A stretch of 7,580 nt of DNA from Oxalobacteraceae bacterium (GTDB taxonomy: Bacteria; Pseudomonadota; Gammaproteobacteria; Burkholderiales; Burkholderiaceae_D): the NCBI GenBank assembly GCA_947446335.1, contig CANFGA010000133.1, positions 1 through 7,580 of the forward strand. The letters are read 5' to 3'. The position numbers and the translations under genes were made by a program. Below the pieces are notes generated by a model. That model searched no databases. It had not been told where the DNA came from and was given only the letters and a program-made list of their open reading frames with translations. Positions 1 to 5,201 of the stretch are shown piece by piece (within the stretch, counting starts at the first letter, position 1; the number at the start of each line of letters is the position of its first letter).

Positions 1-128
1 ACGAAGTAGTCGAGGCGCGACGTGATCGCTTGCACCTGGTCGGGGATGATGTGGGCCAGCATATCGGTGCCATCTTCTGCGGGGCCTAGCGTATTGGGAA
101 TGAGATAAAGGGTGCCGGGCATGTTCAT
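1..128 (-). CDS. SAM-dependent methyltransferase, RsmI-like (5' end only)
   Basis: Reading the minus strand from an ATG at 128 gives 42 codons that stay open to the window edge, beginning MNMPGTLYLIPNTLGP. GTLYLIPxxLG is the N-terminal strand and loop of the tetrapyrrole-methylase fold used by RsmI (16S rRNA 2'-O-methyltransferase) and by a related uncharacterised SAM-dependent methyltransferase family. The following part (IIPDQVQAITSRLDYFV) fits that second family better than RsmI itself, which reads PTPIGNLxDIT here. The substrate is unknown. A second ATG at 122 would give MPGTLY; neither start has a clear Shine-Dalgarno sequence. It lies 50 bp downstream of yceF on the same strand, so co-transcription is likely. 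The family call rests on about a sixth of the protein. Confidence 0.72.
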   Translation of the reverse strand, partial: MNMPGTLYLIPNTLGPAEDGTDMLAHIIPDQVQAITSRLDYF

Positions 129-178
129 GGAATATTCAGTTGTCAAGTTGGAGGTAGGGTAAGGAAGCAAGCCGGGGT

Positions 179-805
179 TCAGGCGCTGAAAAACGGCACG
201 CCAGCCTTGCGCAGCATGCCGACCAGCGCGATCAACGGCAGGCCGGTCAGCGCGGTCGGGTCGCTGCTGTCGATCTTTTCGAGGATCGCGATGCCCAGGC
301 CTTCATTCTTGGCGCTGCCGGCGCAATCGTAGGGTTGCTCGATGCGCAGGTAGGCGTCCAGTTCAAGGTCGGGCAAGTCGCGAAACGTGACGATGGTTTG
401 GATGTCTTGCAATTGCGATGCTTGCTGCGGGTCGTCGATGCGGCCATCCCACAGGCACAGCGCGGTATGAAACACCACTTGCCGACCGCGCATCTGTTGC
501 AATTGGCGCAAGGCGGCGCCATGGTTGCCGGGTTTGCCGATCTGGGCGCCGTCCAGCGTGGCGACCTGATCCGAGCCGATCACCAGAGAACCCGGGATGC
601 GTTCAGCGATCGTCTGCGCCTTGGCGCGCGCCAGGCGCAGCGCGGTGGCGCCAAGCAGTTCGCCGGGCAGCGCGCTTTCGTCGATGTCGGGCGCGAGCGC
701 TTCGAACGGCAGGCGCAGGCGCGTGAGCAACTCGCTGCGGTAGGCGGAGCCGGATGCAAGAATCAGGCGAGGAATCAAGCGTGGTGCGGGGGAAGTTGGT
801 ATCAT
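179..805 (-). CDS. yceF: Maf-family nucleotide pyrophosphatase, YceF type (7-methyl-GTP pyrophosphatase)
   Basis: A 208-residue protein of the Maf/HAM1 superfamily. The YceF subfamily hydrolyses 7-methyl-GTP (and related modified nucleotides) to the monophosphate and pyrophosphate in the cytoplasm, probably to keep modified nucleotides out of nucleic acids. Visible motifs are LILASGSAYR near residues 15-24 (phosphate-binding loop), PDIDE near 39-43, IGSDQVA near 76-82 with the catalytic Asp, GKP near 91-93, CAGSAKNEG near 161-169 and a C-terminal DPTALTGLPLIAL. GSDQV and CAGSxKxEG match YceF rather than the YhdE branch (dTTP/UTP pyrophosphatase). The chosen ATG at 805 gives about 10 residues more than E. 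coli YceF before the LILAS strand, and no Shine-Dalgarno is visible, so the true start could be slightly further in. It is transcribed away from the fab cluster. Family is certain; substrate is inferred from the subfamily. Confidence 0.93.
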   Translation of the reverse strand: MIPTSPAPRLIPRLILASGSAYRSELLTRLRLPFEALAPDIDESALPGELLGATALRLARAKAQTIAERIPGSLVIGSDQVATLDGAQIGKPGNHGAALRQLQQMRGRQVVFHTALCLWDGRIDDPQQASQLQDIQTIVTFRDLPDLELDAYLRIEQPYDCAGSAKNEGLGIAILEKIDSSDPTALTGLPLIALVGMLRKAGVPFFSA

Positions 806-818
806 TGCAGGGTCCGAT

Positions 819-862
819 GTATTGCCGAAGTGTTGCCGATGCGTTGCTTATGTATTGTTGAT
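819..862. repeat. Four degenerate 11-bp direct repeats in the yceF/yceD intergenic region
   Basis: Four head-to-tail units with an exact 11-bp period: GTATTGCCGAA (819-829), GTGTTGCCGAT (830-840), GCGTTGCTTAT (841-851) and GTATTGTTGAT (852-862). The consensus is GTRTTGCCGAT and units agree with it at 8-10 of 11 positions. A weaker fifth unit may follow at 863-873. The block is just upstream of the yceF start codon on the minus strand and about 45 bp before the yceD -35 box. An 11-bp spacing is near one helical turn, so a protein array on one DNA face is possible. No known operator was recognised. Confidence 0.6.
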
Positions 863-866
863 GTGT

Positions 867-916
867 CGTGCAGGCACGTCGTCGACATAAAAAAGATGTC
901 AAGACTTTGACTAGTC
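867..916. promoter_or_regulatory. Cluster of short dyads abutting the yceD promoter
   Basis: Four small inverted repeats follow one another: CGTGC-AG-GCACG (867-878), GACAT-N7-ATGTC (884-900), GTCAA-GACT-TTGAC (898-911) and the palindrome GACTAGTC (909-916). The last two overlap the -35 box of the yceD promoter. Each arm is only 4-5 bp, so any one could occur by chance; the density in 50 bp is what stands out. Possible operator or supercoiling-sensitive region; no binding protein can be named. Confidence 0.35.
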
Positions 917-936
917 GGTAAAAAGCCTGTTATTAT
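907..936 (+). promoter_or_regulatory. Sigma-70 promoter for yceD
   Basis: TTGACT (907-912) and TATTAT (931-936) each match the sigma-70 consensus at five of six positions and are separated by 18 bp. Transcription would start near 943, giving a leader of about 23 nt before the yceD ATG at 966. A GGGGA stretch at 949-953 is a weak, rather distant ribosome-binding match. Confidence 0.72.
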
Positions 937-965
937 CGCAGGTTTTCCGGGGAAAATTCCTAACA

Positions 966-1466
966 ATGAATGCTTTTGTGATCGACGCCTTTGAGTTTTG
1001 TCGCATCAACGGGAGCCGCGAAGGCACCATGCCTGTCGCTGAGATGACCCGGTTGACCAAGGATTGCTTTGATTCGTCAGGCACGATAGCTTGGCGCATA
1101 GACGGCAACGTGGCTGGCAAGACCGGCTACCCGCAAATGACGCTGTCGGTGTCGGGCGCCGTGCAATTGACTTGTCAGCGCTGTCTGGCGCCGTTTTCGT
1201 ACCAGATCGACTCGTCGACAGTGCTGGTGCTGGCCAAGGATGACGAACACGCCGACGAGATCGATGAATCGATCGACGACGAAGCGATCGATGTCATCGT
1301 CGGCACGCGCGCGATGAACGTCGCCGATTTGATCGAAGACGAAGCCTTGCTGGCGCTGCCTTTTGTGCCCAAGCACGACGTGTGCCCCGATTCGACGCTG
1401 GTCGACATCGCCGCGACGGAAAAGAAATCGCCGTTTGCCGCCTTGAAGGGGCTGGCATCCGAATAG
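966..1466 (+). CDS. yceD: YceD / DUF177 protein, large-subunit rRNA accumulation factor
   Basis: A 166-residue DUF177 protein. In E. coli and plants, members are needed for normal accumulation of 23S rRNA, so a role in 50S biogenesis is expected; the mechanism is not settled. The family pattern is clear: a beta-rich N-terminal half, CQRC at residues 70-73 with both cysteines present, an acidic stretch at about 92-110 (DDEHADEIDESIDDEAID), then DLIEDEALLALPFVPKHDVC with the third cysteine at 140, and a C-terminal PFAALKGL. Length is usual for the family. The ATG at 966 lies about 23 nt after the predicted transcription start; its Shine-Dalgarno (GGGGA at 949-953) is weak. It precedes rpmF, the conserved yceD-rpmF pair. 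The frame remains open for 73 codons after the TAG stop, described separately. Confidence 0.93.
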   Translation: MNAFVIDAFEFCRINGSREGTMPVAEMTRLTKDCFDSSGTIAWRIDGNVAGKTGYPQMTLSVSGAVQLTCQRCLAPFSYQIDSSTVLVLAKDDEHADEIDESIDDEAIDVIVGTRAMNVADLIEDEALLALPFVPKHDVCPDSTLVDIAATEKKSPFAALKGLASE

Positions 1467-1498
1467 TTGTTGTCAGCAATACAGAACAAGCAACAAGC

Positions 1499-1543
1499 AC
1501 AAAATGTAGCAGGACAAAACGCAGCAGCACAAAACGTGTCAAA
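1499..1543 (+). repeat. Three-copy 15-bp tandem repeat between yceD and rpmF
   Basis: ACAAAA recurs exactly 15 bp apart at 1499, 1514 and 1529. The units are ACAAAATGTAGCAGG, ACAAAACGCAGCAGC and ACAAAACGTGTCAAA. The first two agree at 12 of 15 positions; the third matches only in its first half. The period is a multiple of three, so in the yceD frame it would read as a five-residue QN-repeat. It looks like a decayed tandem duplication in an A-rich spacer. Confidence 0.55.
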
Positions 1544-1660
1544 CGCGTGTTTCATCGAGTACGGCAGTATGCAGTGCAATGTAGTGGTGTTAAACAATGA
1601 CGGCAGGGTAACTACTTTGCCGCTGGGATACTCGATTGGCATGTATTTGCAAGTCGATTG

Positions 1661-1674
1661 TGCTAAAATTTTAG
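1661..1674 (+). promoter_or_regulatory. Extended -10 promoter for rpmF inside a 12-bp palindrome
   Basis: TGCTAAAAT (1661-1669) is an extended -10 element, with TAAAAT at 1664-1669; no good -35 box sits at the expected distance, which extended -10 promoters tolerate. Transcription would begin near 1676, leaving a leader of about 20 nt before rpmF. CTAAAATTTTAG (1663-1674) is a perfect palindrome over the -10 and the start of melting, and could be an operator or simply A/T-rich sequence. Transcripts from the yceD promoter probably also reach rpmF. Confidence 0.6.
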
Positions 1675-1686
1675 AACTTATGTATT

Positions 1687-1691
1687 AGGAG
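1687..1691 (+). promoter_or_regulatory. Ribosome-binding site of rpmF
   Basis: AGGAG lies 5 nt before the rpmF ATG. This is the strongest Shine-Dalgarno match in the window apart from that of fabF, as expected for a ribosomal protein. Confidence 0.85.
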
Positions 1692-1696
1692 TCATC

Positions 1697-1879
1697 ATGG
1701 CAGTCCAACAGAATAAGAAGTCCCCATCCAAGCGCGGTATGCACCGCTCGCACGACTTTTTGGTCGCGCCGCAATTGGGTATCGAGCCAACCACTGGCGA
1801 AACACATTTGCGTCACCATATCAGCCCTAACGGCTTTTATCGTGGCCGCAAGATCTTCAAGACCAAGAACGACGAGTAA
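1697..1879 (+). CDS. rpmF: 50S ribosomal protein bL32
   Basis: A 60-residue protein, a structural component of the large ribosomal subunit near the peptidyl-transferase exit region. The start MAVQQNKKSPSKRGMHRSHD and the later GETHLRHHISPNGFYRGRK match bL32 throughout; E. coli bL32 has [20 protein letters not shown] and HLRHHITADGYYRGRK. There are no cysteines, so this is the zinc-independent form usual in beta- and gammaproteobacteria, not the CxxC form that zinc-responsive paralogues replace. The strong AGGAG settles the start. It is preceded by its own likely promoter and followed 25 bp later by an intrinsic terminator, so most rpmF mRNA should be short (rpmF alone or yceD-rpmF). Confidence 0.98.
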   Translation: MAVQQNKKSPSKRGMHRSHDFLVAPQLGIEPTTGETHLRHHISPNGFYRGRKIFKTKNDE

Positions 1880-1904
1880 TCGCTGTTTTTGCGCAGTAAC
1901 TTGG

Positions 1905-1948
1905 AAGCGGTGCCGCGTGGTATTTTGGCGTGGCGCCGCTTTTTTTTT
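1905..1948 (+). terminator. Intrinsic terminator after rpmF
   Basis: Arms AAGCGGTGCCGCG (1905-1917) and CGTGGCGCCGCTT (1929-1941) pair over 13 bp, with two G-U wobbles and no mismatch, around an 11-nt loop. A run of nine T (1940-1948) follows at once. This is a textbook strong Rho-independent terminator, and it separates yceD-rpmF from plsX and the fab genes. Confidence 0.92.
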
Positions 1949-1958
1949 ATCGGATGCA

Positions 1959-1982
1959 ATTCAACACACTGTCATTTTGAAT
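1959..1982. promoter_or_regulatory. ATTCAA-N12-TTGAAT dyad upstream of plsX
   Basis: ATTCAA (1959-1964) and TTGAAT (1977-1982) form a 6-bp inverted repeat with a 12-bp spacer, just after the rpmF terminator. TTGAATCA (1977-1984) recurs at 2063-2070, directly before plsX. The rest of 1949-2075 shows no convincing -35/-10 pair; the best is TTGCAT (2011-2016) with CCTATT (2035-2040), which is poor. A fab-cluster promoter is expected in this interval from the terminator before it, but I cannot place it. Confidence 0.25.
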
Positions 1983-2075
1983 CACGCTAACTGTGGCTGG
2001 CTTGTGCGCCTTGCATCAGTCCTGATCCGATTCGCCTATTGCCGCAGCTTGCTCTCGCGGTATTGAATCAAAAAA

Positions 2076-3164
2076 ATGACAATCAAAATTTCCATCGACT
2101 GCATGGGCGGAGATCATGGTCCCTCTGTCACCATAGCAGCAGCAATTTCCTTTGTAAGACGCGAACCTGAAGCCGAGCTGATCCTGGTCGGCCTGGAGCA
2201 GGTGATCCGCGCCGAACTGAAAAAAAATCAAGCCGACGATCATCCGCGTCTGTCGGTCGTGCACGCCACGGAACAAATCACGATGGACGATCCGCTTGAA
2301 GTCGCTCTGCGGCGCAAGAAGGATTCCTCGATGCGCGTGGCGATCGAACTCGTCAAGAGCGGCGCGGCGCACGCGTCCGTGTCTGCCGGCAATACGGCGG
2401 CGTTGATGGCGGTCTCGCGCTATGTGCTGAAAACCATGGACGGAGTCGACCGGCCCGCCATTTGCAGCATCTTGCCCAATCAAAAAGATGGTCCGACTTA
2501 CATGCTCGATCTGGGCGCCAACGTCGATTGCGAACCGCATCATCTGCACCAGTTCGCAGTCATGGGTTCGGTCCTGGTGTCAGCCATGGAGGGCATAGAG
2601 CGTCCCACGATCGGGCTGCTCAACGTGGGCACCGAAGACATCAAGGGCAACGACGTCGTCAAGCAAACGGCCAAGCTGCTGCAAGCGGACCATGCGCGCG
2701 GCGTGCTCAATTTCTATGGCAACGTCGAAGGCAATGACATCTTCAAGGGCACCACCGATATCGTCGTCTGCGACGGGTTTGTCGGCAATGTGACGCTGAA
2801 GGCGGTTGAAGGCCTGGCGCGCCTGGTCAAGGATGTGATGGGCACCGAGTTTCGCCGCAATGCGCTGACGATGGCCGGCGCTCTGCTCGCGAAGGGCGCG
2901 TTGACAGCGATCTCGAACCGGCTCAATCCTTCGCGCTACAACGGCGCGAGCCTGCTGGGTTTGCGCGGTCTGGTGTTCAAGAGCCACGGCGGGGCCGATG
3001 CCTATTCCTACGAATGGGCGATCCGCCGGGCTTTCGATGCCGCAAAAAATGATGTGCAGGCGCATCTGACGACGATGATCGCCGATCTGATGCCGCGCGG
3101 CGCAGGCAATCTTGCCGATGCCGCCGCCAGCAGCGCCACAGCCAGCAAAAGCTCAACAATTTAA
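2076..3164 (+). CDS. plsX: Phosphate acyltransferase PlsX
   Basis: A 362-residue peripheral membrane enzyme that converts acyl-ACP and phosphate to acyl-phosphate, the acyl donor that PlsY uses to make lysophosphatidic acid, the first step in phospholipid synthesis. Conserved blocks are visible: SIDCMGGDHGP at residues 6-16, SAGNTAALM at 103-111, DLGANVDC at 145-152, LLNVGTEDIKGN at 181-192, CDGFVGNVTLKAVEG at 232-246 and NPSRYNGASLLGLRG at 284-298. The last roughly 20 residues (LADAAASSATASKSSTI) are a low-complexity Ala/Ser tail, probably disordered. The ATG at 2076 matches the usual family start, but no Shine-Dalgarno is present; it is preceded by a run of A. Only 14 bp separate it from fabH, so plsX likely leads the plsX-fabH-fabD-fabG transcription unit. 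Confidence 0.97.
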   Translation: MTIKISIDCMGGDHGPSVTIAAAISFVRREPEAELILVGLEQVIRAELKKNQADDHPRLSVVHATEQITMDDPLEVALRRKKDSSMRVAIELVKSGAAHASVSAGNTAALMAVSRYVLKTMDGVDRPAICSILPNQKDGPTYMLDLGANVDCEPHHLHQFAVMGSVLVSAMEGIERPTIGLLNVGTEDIKGNDVVKQTAKLLQADHARGVLNFYGNVEGNDIFKGTTDIVVCDGFVGNVTLKAVEGLARLVKDVMGTEFRRNALTMAGALLAKGALTAISNRLNPSRYNGASLLGLRGLVFKSHGGADAYSYEWAIRRAFDAAKNDVQAHLTTMIADLMPRGAGNLADAAASSATASKSSTI

Positions 3165-3178
3165 CCGATGGGTATCGC

Positions 3179-4165
3179 ATGACTTCGTACAGCAAAATTA
3201 TCGGAACCGGCAGCTATTTGCCGCAAAGACGGGTGACCAACCAGGACCTCGCCGAACAAATGGCGGCCAACGGAGTCGAGACCTCGGATGAGTGGATCGT
3301 GTCGCGCAGCGGCATTTCGGCGCGCCACTATGCGGCGCCCGAACAGAATTCGTCCGATCTGGCGGTGGAAGCGGCCAAGCAGGCATTGCAGATGGCCGGC
3401 TTGCAGCCCAACGACATCGACTTGATCATCGTCGCCAGTTCGACGCCCGACTTTTTCGGCAGTTTTCCGAGCACCGCCTGCATCGTCCAGCGCAAACTCG
3501 GCATCACCAATCACAGCGCCGCGGTCGACGTTCAGGCGGTCTGCAGCGGCTTCATCTACGGTGTGGCCACCGCCGACAGCTTCATCAAGTCGGGCATGCA
3601 CAAGAATGTGCTGGTGATCGGCGCCGAAGTGTTTTCCCGGATACTCAATTTTGAAGACCGCGGCACGTGCGTGCTGTTTGGCGATGGCGCTGGCGCTGTC
3701 GTGATGACCGCCTCCAGCGAACCGGGCATCCTGGCTGCCAAGTTGCATGCCGACGGGCGCCACGCAGGCATCCTCAGCGTGCCGGGCAATGTGACCGGCG
3801 GCGCTTTGGCCGGTAGCGCCTTCTTGTATATGGATGGCCCGGCCGTGTTCAAGCTCGCCGTGTCGCTGCTCGAAAAAGTAGCCACCGAGACGCTGGAGCA
3901 AGCCGGAATGCAGTCCAGCGAGATCGACTGGCTGGTGCCGCATCAAGCCAATTTGCGCATCATGACCAGCACCGCGAAGAAACTCGGTTTGCCGATGGAA
4001 AAGATGGTGGTCACCGTCGATCAGCACGGCAATACGTCGGCGGCGTCGATCCCGATGGCGCTCGACGCCGCGGTGCGCGATGGCCGCATCAAGAAAGGCG
4101 AAGTCATCATGATGGAAGGCGTCGGTGGCGGCTTCACCTGGGGCGCCGTGCTGGCCAGGATGTAA
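3179..4165 (+). CDS. fabH: 3-oxoacyl-ACP synthase III (FabH)
   Basis: A 328-residue ketoacyl synthase III. It starts fatty-acid synthesis by condensing acetyl-CoA with malonyl-ACP to acetoacetyl-ACP in the cytosol. The thiolase-fold triad is complete: Cys122 in QAVCSGF, His255 in VPHQAN and Asn285 in HGNTSAASIP. GTGSYLP (9-15), TSDEWIVSRSGI (35-46), FGDGAGAVV (167-175) and the C-terminal GVGGGFTWGA (314-323) are also as expected. The stretch before TSDEWI is longer than in E. coli FabH, which is common in betaproteobacteria. The ATG at 3179 gives the usual N-terminus but has only a weak ribosome-binding match. A four-codon ORF (ATG GGT ATC GCA TGA, 3168-3182) ends across the start codon. A 59-bp gap follows before fabD. 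Confidence 0.98.
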   Translation: MTSYSKIIGTGSYLPQRRVTNQDLAEQMAANGVETSDEWIVSRSGISARHYAAPEQNSSDLAVEAAKQALQMAGLQPNDIDLIIVASSTPDFFGSFPSTACIVQRKLGITNHSAAVDVQAVCSGFIYGVATADSFIKSGMHKNVLVIGAEVFSRILNFEDRGTCVLFGDGAGAVVMTASSEPGILAAKLHADGRHAGILSVPGNVTGGALAGSAFLYMDGPAVFKLAVSLLEKVATETLEQAGMQSSEIDWLVPHQANLRIMTSTAKKLGLPMEKMVVTVDQHGNTSAASIPMALDAAVRDGRIKKGEVIMMEGVGGGFTWGAVLARM

Positions 4166-4214
4166 GTTGGCCGGGTTCGGCTGCTTCATACCAACTACAT
4201 CAACACTCATCGAC

Positions 4215-4219
4215 AGGAT
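4215..4219 (+). promoter_or_regulatory. Ribosome-binding site of fabD
   Basis: AGGAT sits 5 nt before the fabD ATG at 4225 and supports that start. The 59-bp fabH-fabD spacer otherwise shows no promoter or hairpin that I would defend. Confidence 0.65.
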
Positions 4220-4224
4220 CACCC

Positions 4225-5172
4225 ATGACGCAATGTGCATTTGTTTTTCCAGGCCAGGGTTCGCAAGCGATTGCGATGCTCGACGGTTTTTCCGGCAATC
4301 CGGTGGTGGCGCAGACAGTGGCAGAAGCATCGGATGCGTTGCAGTTCGACCTGGGCAAGTTGATCACCGAAGGGCCCAAGGAAGAGCTGGACCTGACCAC
4401 GAATACCCAGCCGGTGATGCTCACGGCTGCCGTCGCCGTGTATCGGGCCTGGATCGCCGCTGGCGGACCCGCGCCGGCGCTGGTTGCCGGTCATAGCCTG
4501 GGGGAATATTCGGCCCTGGTGGCCGCCGGCGTGATCGCCTTCAAGGATGCGGTGCCGCTGGTGCGCTTTCGTGCGATGGCGATGCAAGAAGCGGTGCCGG
4601 TGGGGCAGGGCAGCATGGCTGTCGTGCTCGGCTTGTCGGATGACGACGTGTGCGCTGCGTGCCTTGAGGCAGTGGCGCAAGATCCATCCTGGGTAGTTGA
4701 GCCGGTCAATTTTAATGCGCCGGCCCAAGTGGTGATCGCAGGCCATGCGCCCGCAGTCGAGCGCGCCTGCGAACTGGCCAAGGCCAGAGGCGCCAAGCGC
4801 GCGATGAAATTGCCGGTATCGGCGCCATTTCACAGCTCGTTGCTGAAGCCAGCCTCGGACCGTTTGCGCGCCTATCTGGCAGATGTCCCTTTCTCGGCGC
4901 CACAAATTGCGCTGATCAATAACGTCGACGTGGCCATCGCCACGGATCCGGTCGAGATCAAGGATGCGCTGGTGCGTCAGGCCGCTTCCCCGGTGCGCTG
5001 GGTCGAGACGATACAAAAGATGGCCCAAGGTGGCGTGACGCACGTCGTCGAGTGCGGCCCCGGCAAGGTGCTGATGGGCTTGACCAAGCGCATCGATGCG
5101 AGCCTGATTGGCGACGCGATCGTCGATCAGGCATCGCTGGAACGGATGCTGGCCGCGCTTCAGCAAGGTTGA
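4225..5172 (+). CDS. fabD: Malonyl-CoA:ACP transacylase (FabD)
   Basis: A 315-residue cytosolic acyltransferase that moves malonyl from CoA to ACP, supplying extender units to FabH and FabF. The active site is intact: GQGSQ at residues 10-14, Gln63 in NTQPVM, nucleophile Ser91 in GHSLGEYSAL, Arg116 (binds the malonyl carboxylate), and catalytic His203 in SAPFHSSLL. GPGKVLMGL at 278-286 is the conserved C-terminal loop. Length agrees with E. coli FabD (about 309). The ATG at 4225 is supported by the AGGAT ribosome-binding site. It is 29 bp from fabG, with no terminator in between. Confidence 0.98.
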   Translation: MTQCAFVFPGQGSQAIAMLDGFSGNPVVAQTVAEASDALQFDLGKLITEGPKEELDLTTNTQPVMLTAAVAVYRAWIAAGGPAPALVAGHSLGEYSALVAAGVIAFKDAVPLVRFRAMAMQEAVPVGQGSMAVVLGLSDDDVCAACLEAVAQDPSWVVEPVNFNAPAQVVIAGHAPAVERACELAKARGAKRAMKLPVSAPFHSSLLKPASDRLRAYLADVPFSAPQIALINNVDVAIATDPVEIKDALVRQAASPVRWVETIQKMAQGGVTHVVECGPGKVLMGLTKRIDASLIGDAIVDQASLERMLAALQQG

Positions 5173-5201
5173 GCAGTTTTTGAAAAAATCATAAGGAAAT
5201 C

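Larger units (their letters stand above)
1467..1688 (+). other. Open stretch in the yceD frame after its TAG stop; coding doubtful
   Basis: After the yceD TAG (1464-1466) the same frame continues for 73 sense codons to a second TAG at 1686-1688, inside the rpmF ribosome-binding site. It starts with TTG TTG rather than ATG and has no Shine-Dalgarno of its own. The conceptual product is rich in Q, N and A at first (QNVAG QNAAA QNVSN), then more mixed (NNDGRVTTLPLGYSIGMYLQ). Third codon positions are A/T-rich, unlike the genes on either side, which argues against long-standing coding. It matches no family I know. Most likely this is an untranslated spacer carrying the rpmF promoter; stop-codon readthrough giving a longer YceD is a remote alternative. 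Confidence 0.3.

Noticed and set aside
118..146. Perfect TTGACA (minus strand, 146-141) between yceF and the methyltransferase gene
   Set aside because: No -10 match falls 16-18 bp downstream; that position is already inside the start of the coding region.
335..910. 191-codon plus-strand open frame opposite yceF
   Set aside because: It is an antisense shadow of yceF with no family resemblance; yceF is fully supported by its motifs.
1636..1652. Sigma-54-like element TTGGCATGTATTTGCAA upstream of rpmF
   Set aside because: The GG and GC doublets are separated by 9 bp instead of the strictly required 10, and rpmF is not a plausible sigma-54 target.
2220..2227. A8 run within plsX as a programmed slippage site
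   Set aside because: It encodes Lys-Lys-Asn in a variable loop; shifting would truncate an essential enzyme, and no stimulatory structure is evident.
3161..4330. 389-codon minus-strand open frame across fabH
   Set aside because: Antisense shadow of the G/C-rich fabH gene; the composition (many His, Arg, Gly, Ala) is typical of such shadows and no domain is seen.
4219..5166. 315-codon minus-strand open frame mirroring fabD
   Set aside because: Antisense shadow; the fabD catalytic residues prove the plus-strand reading.
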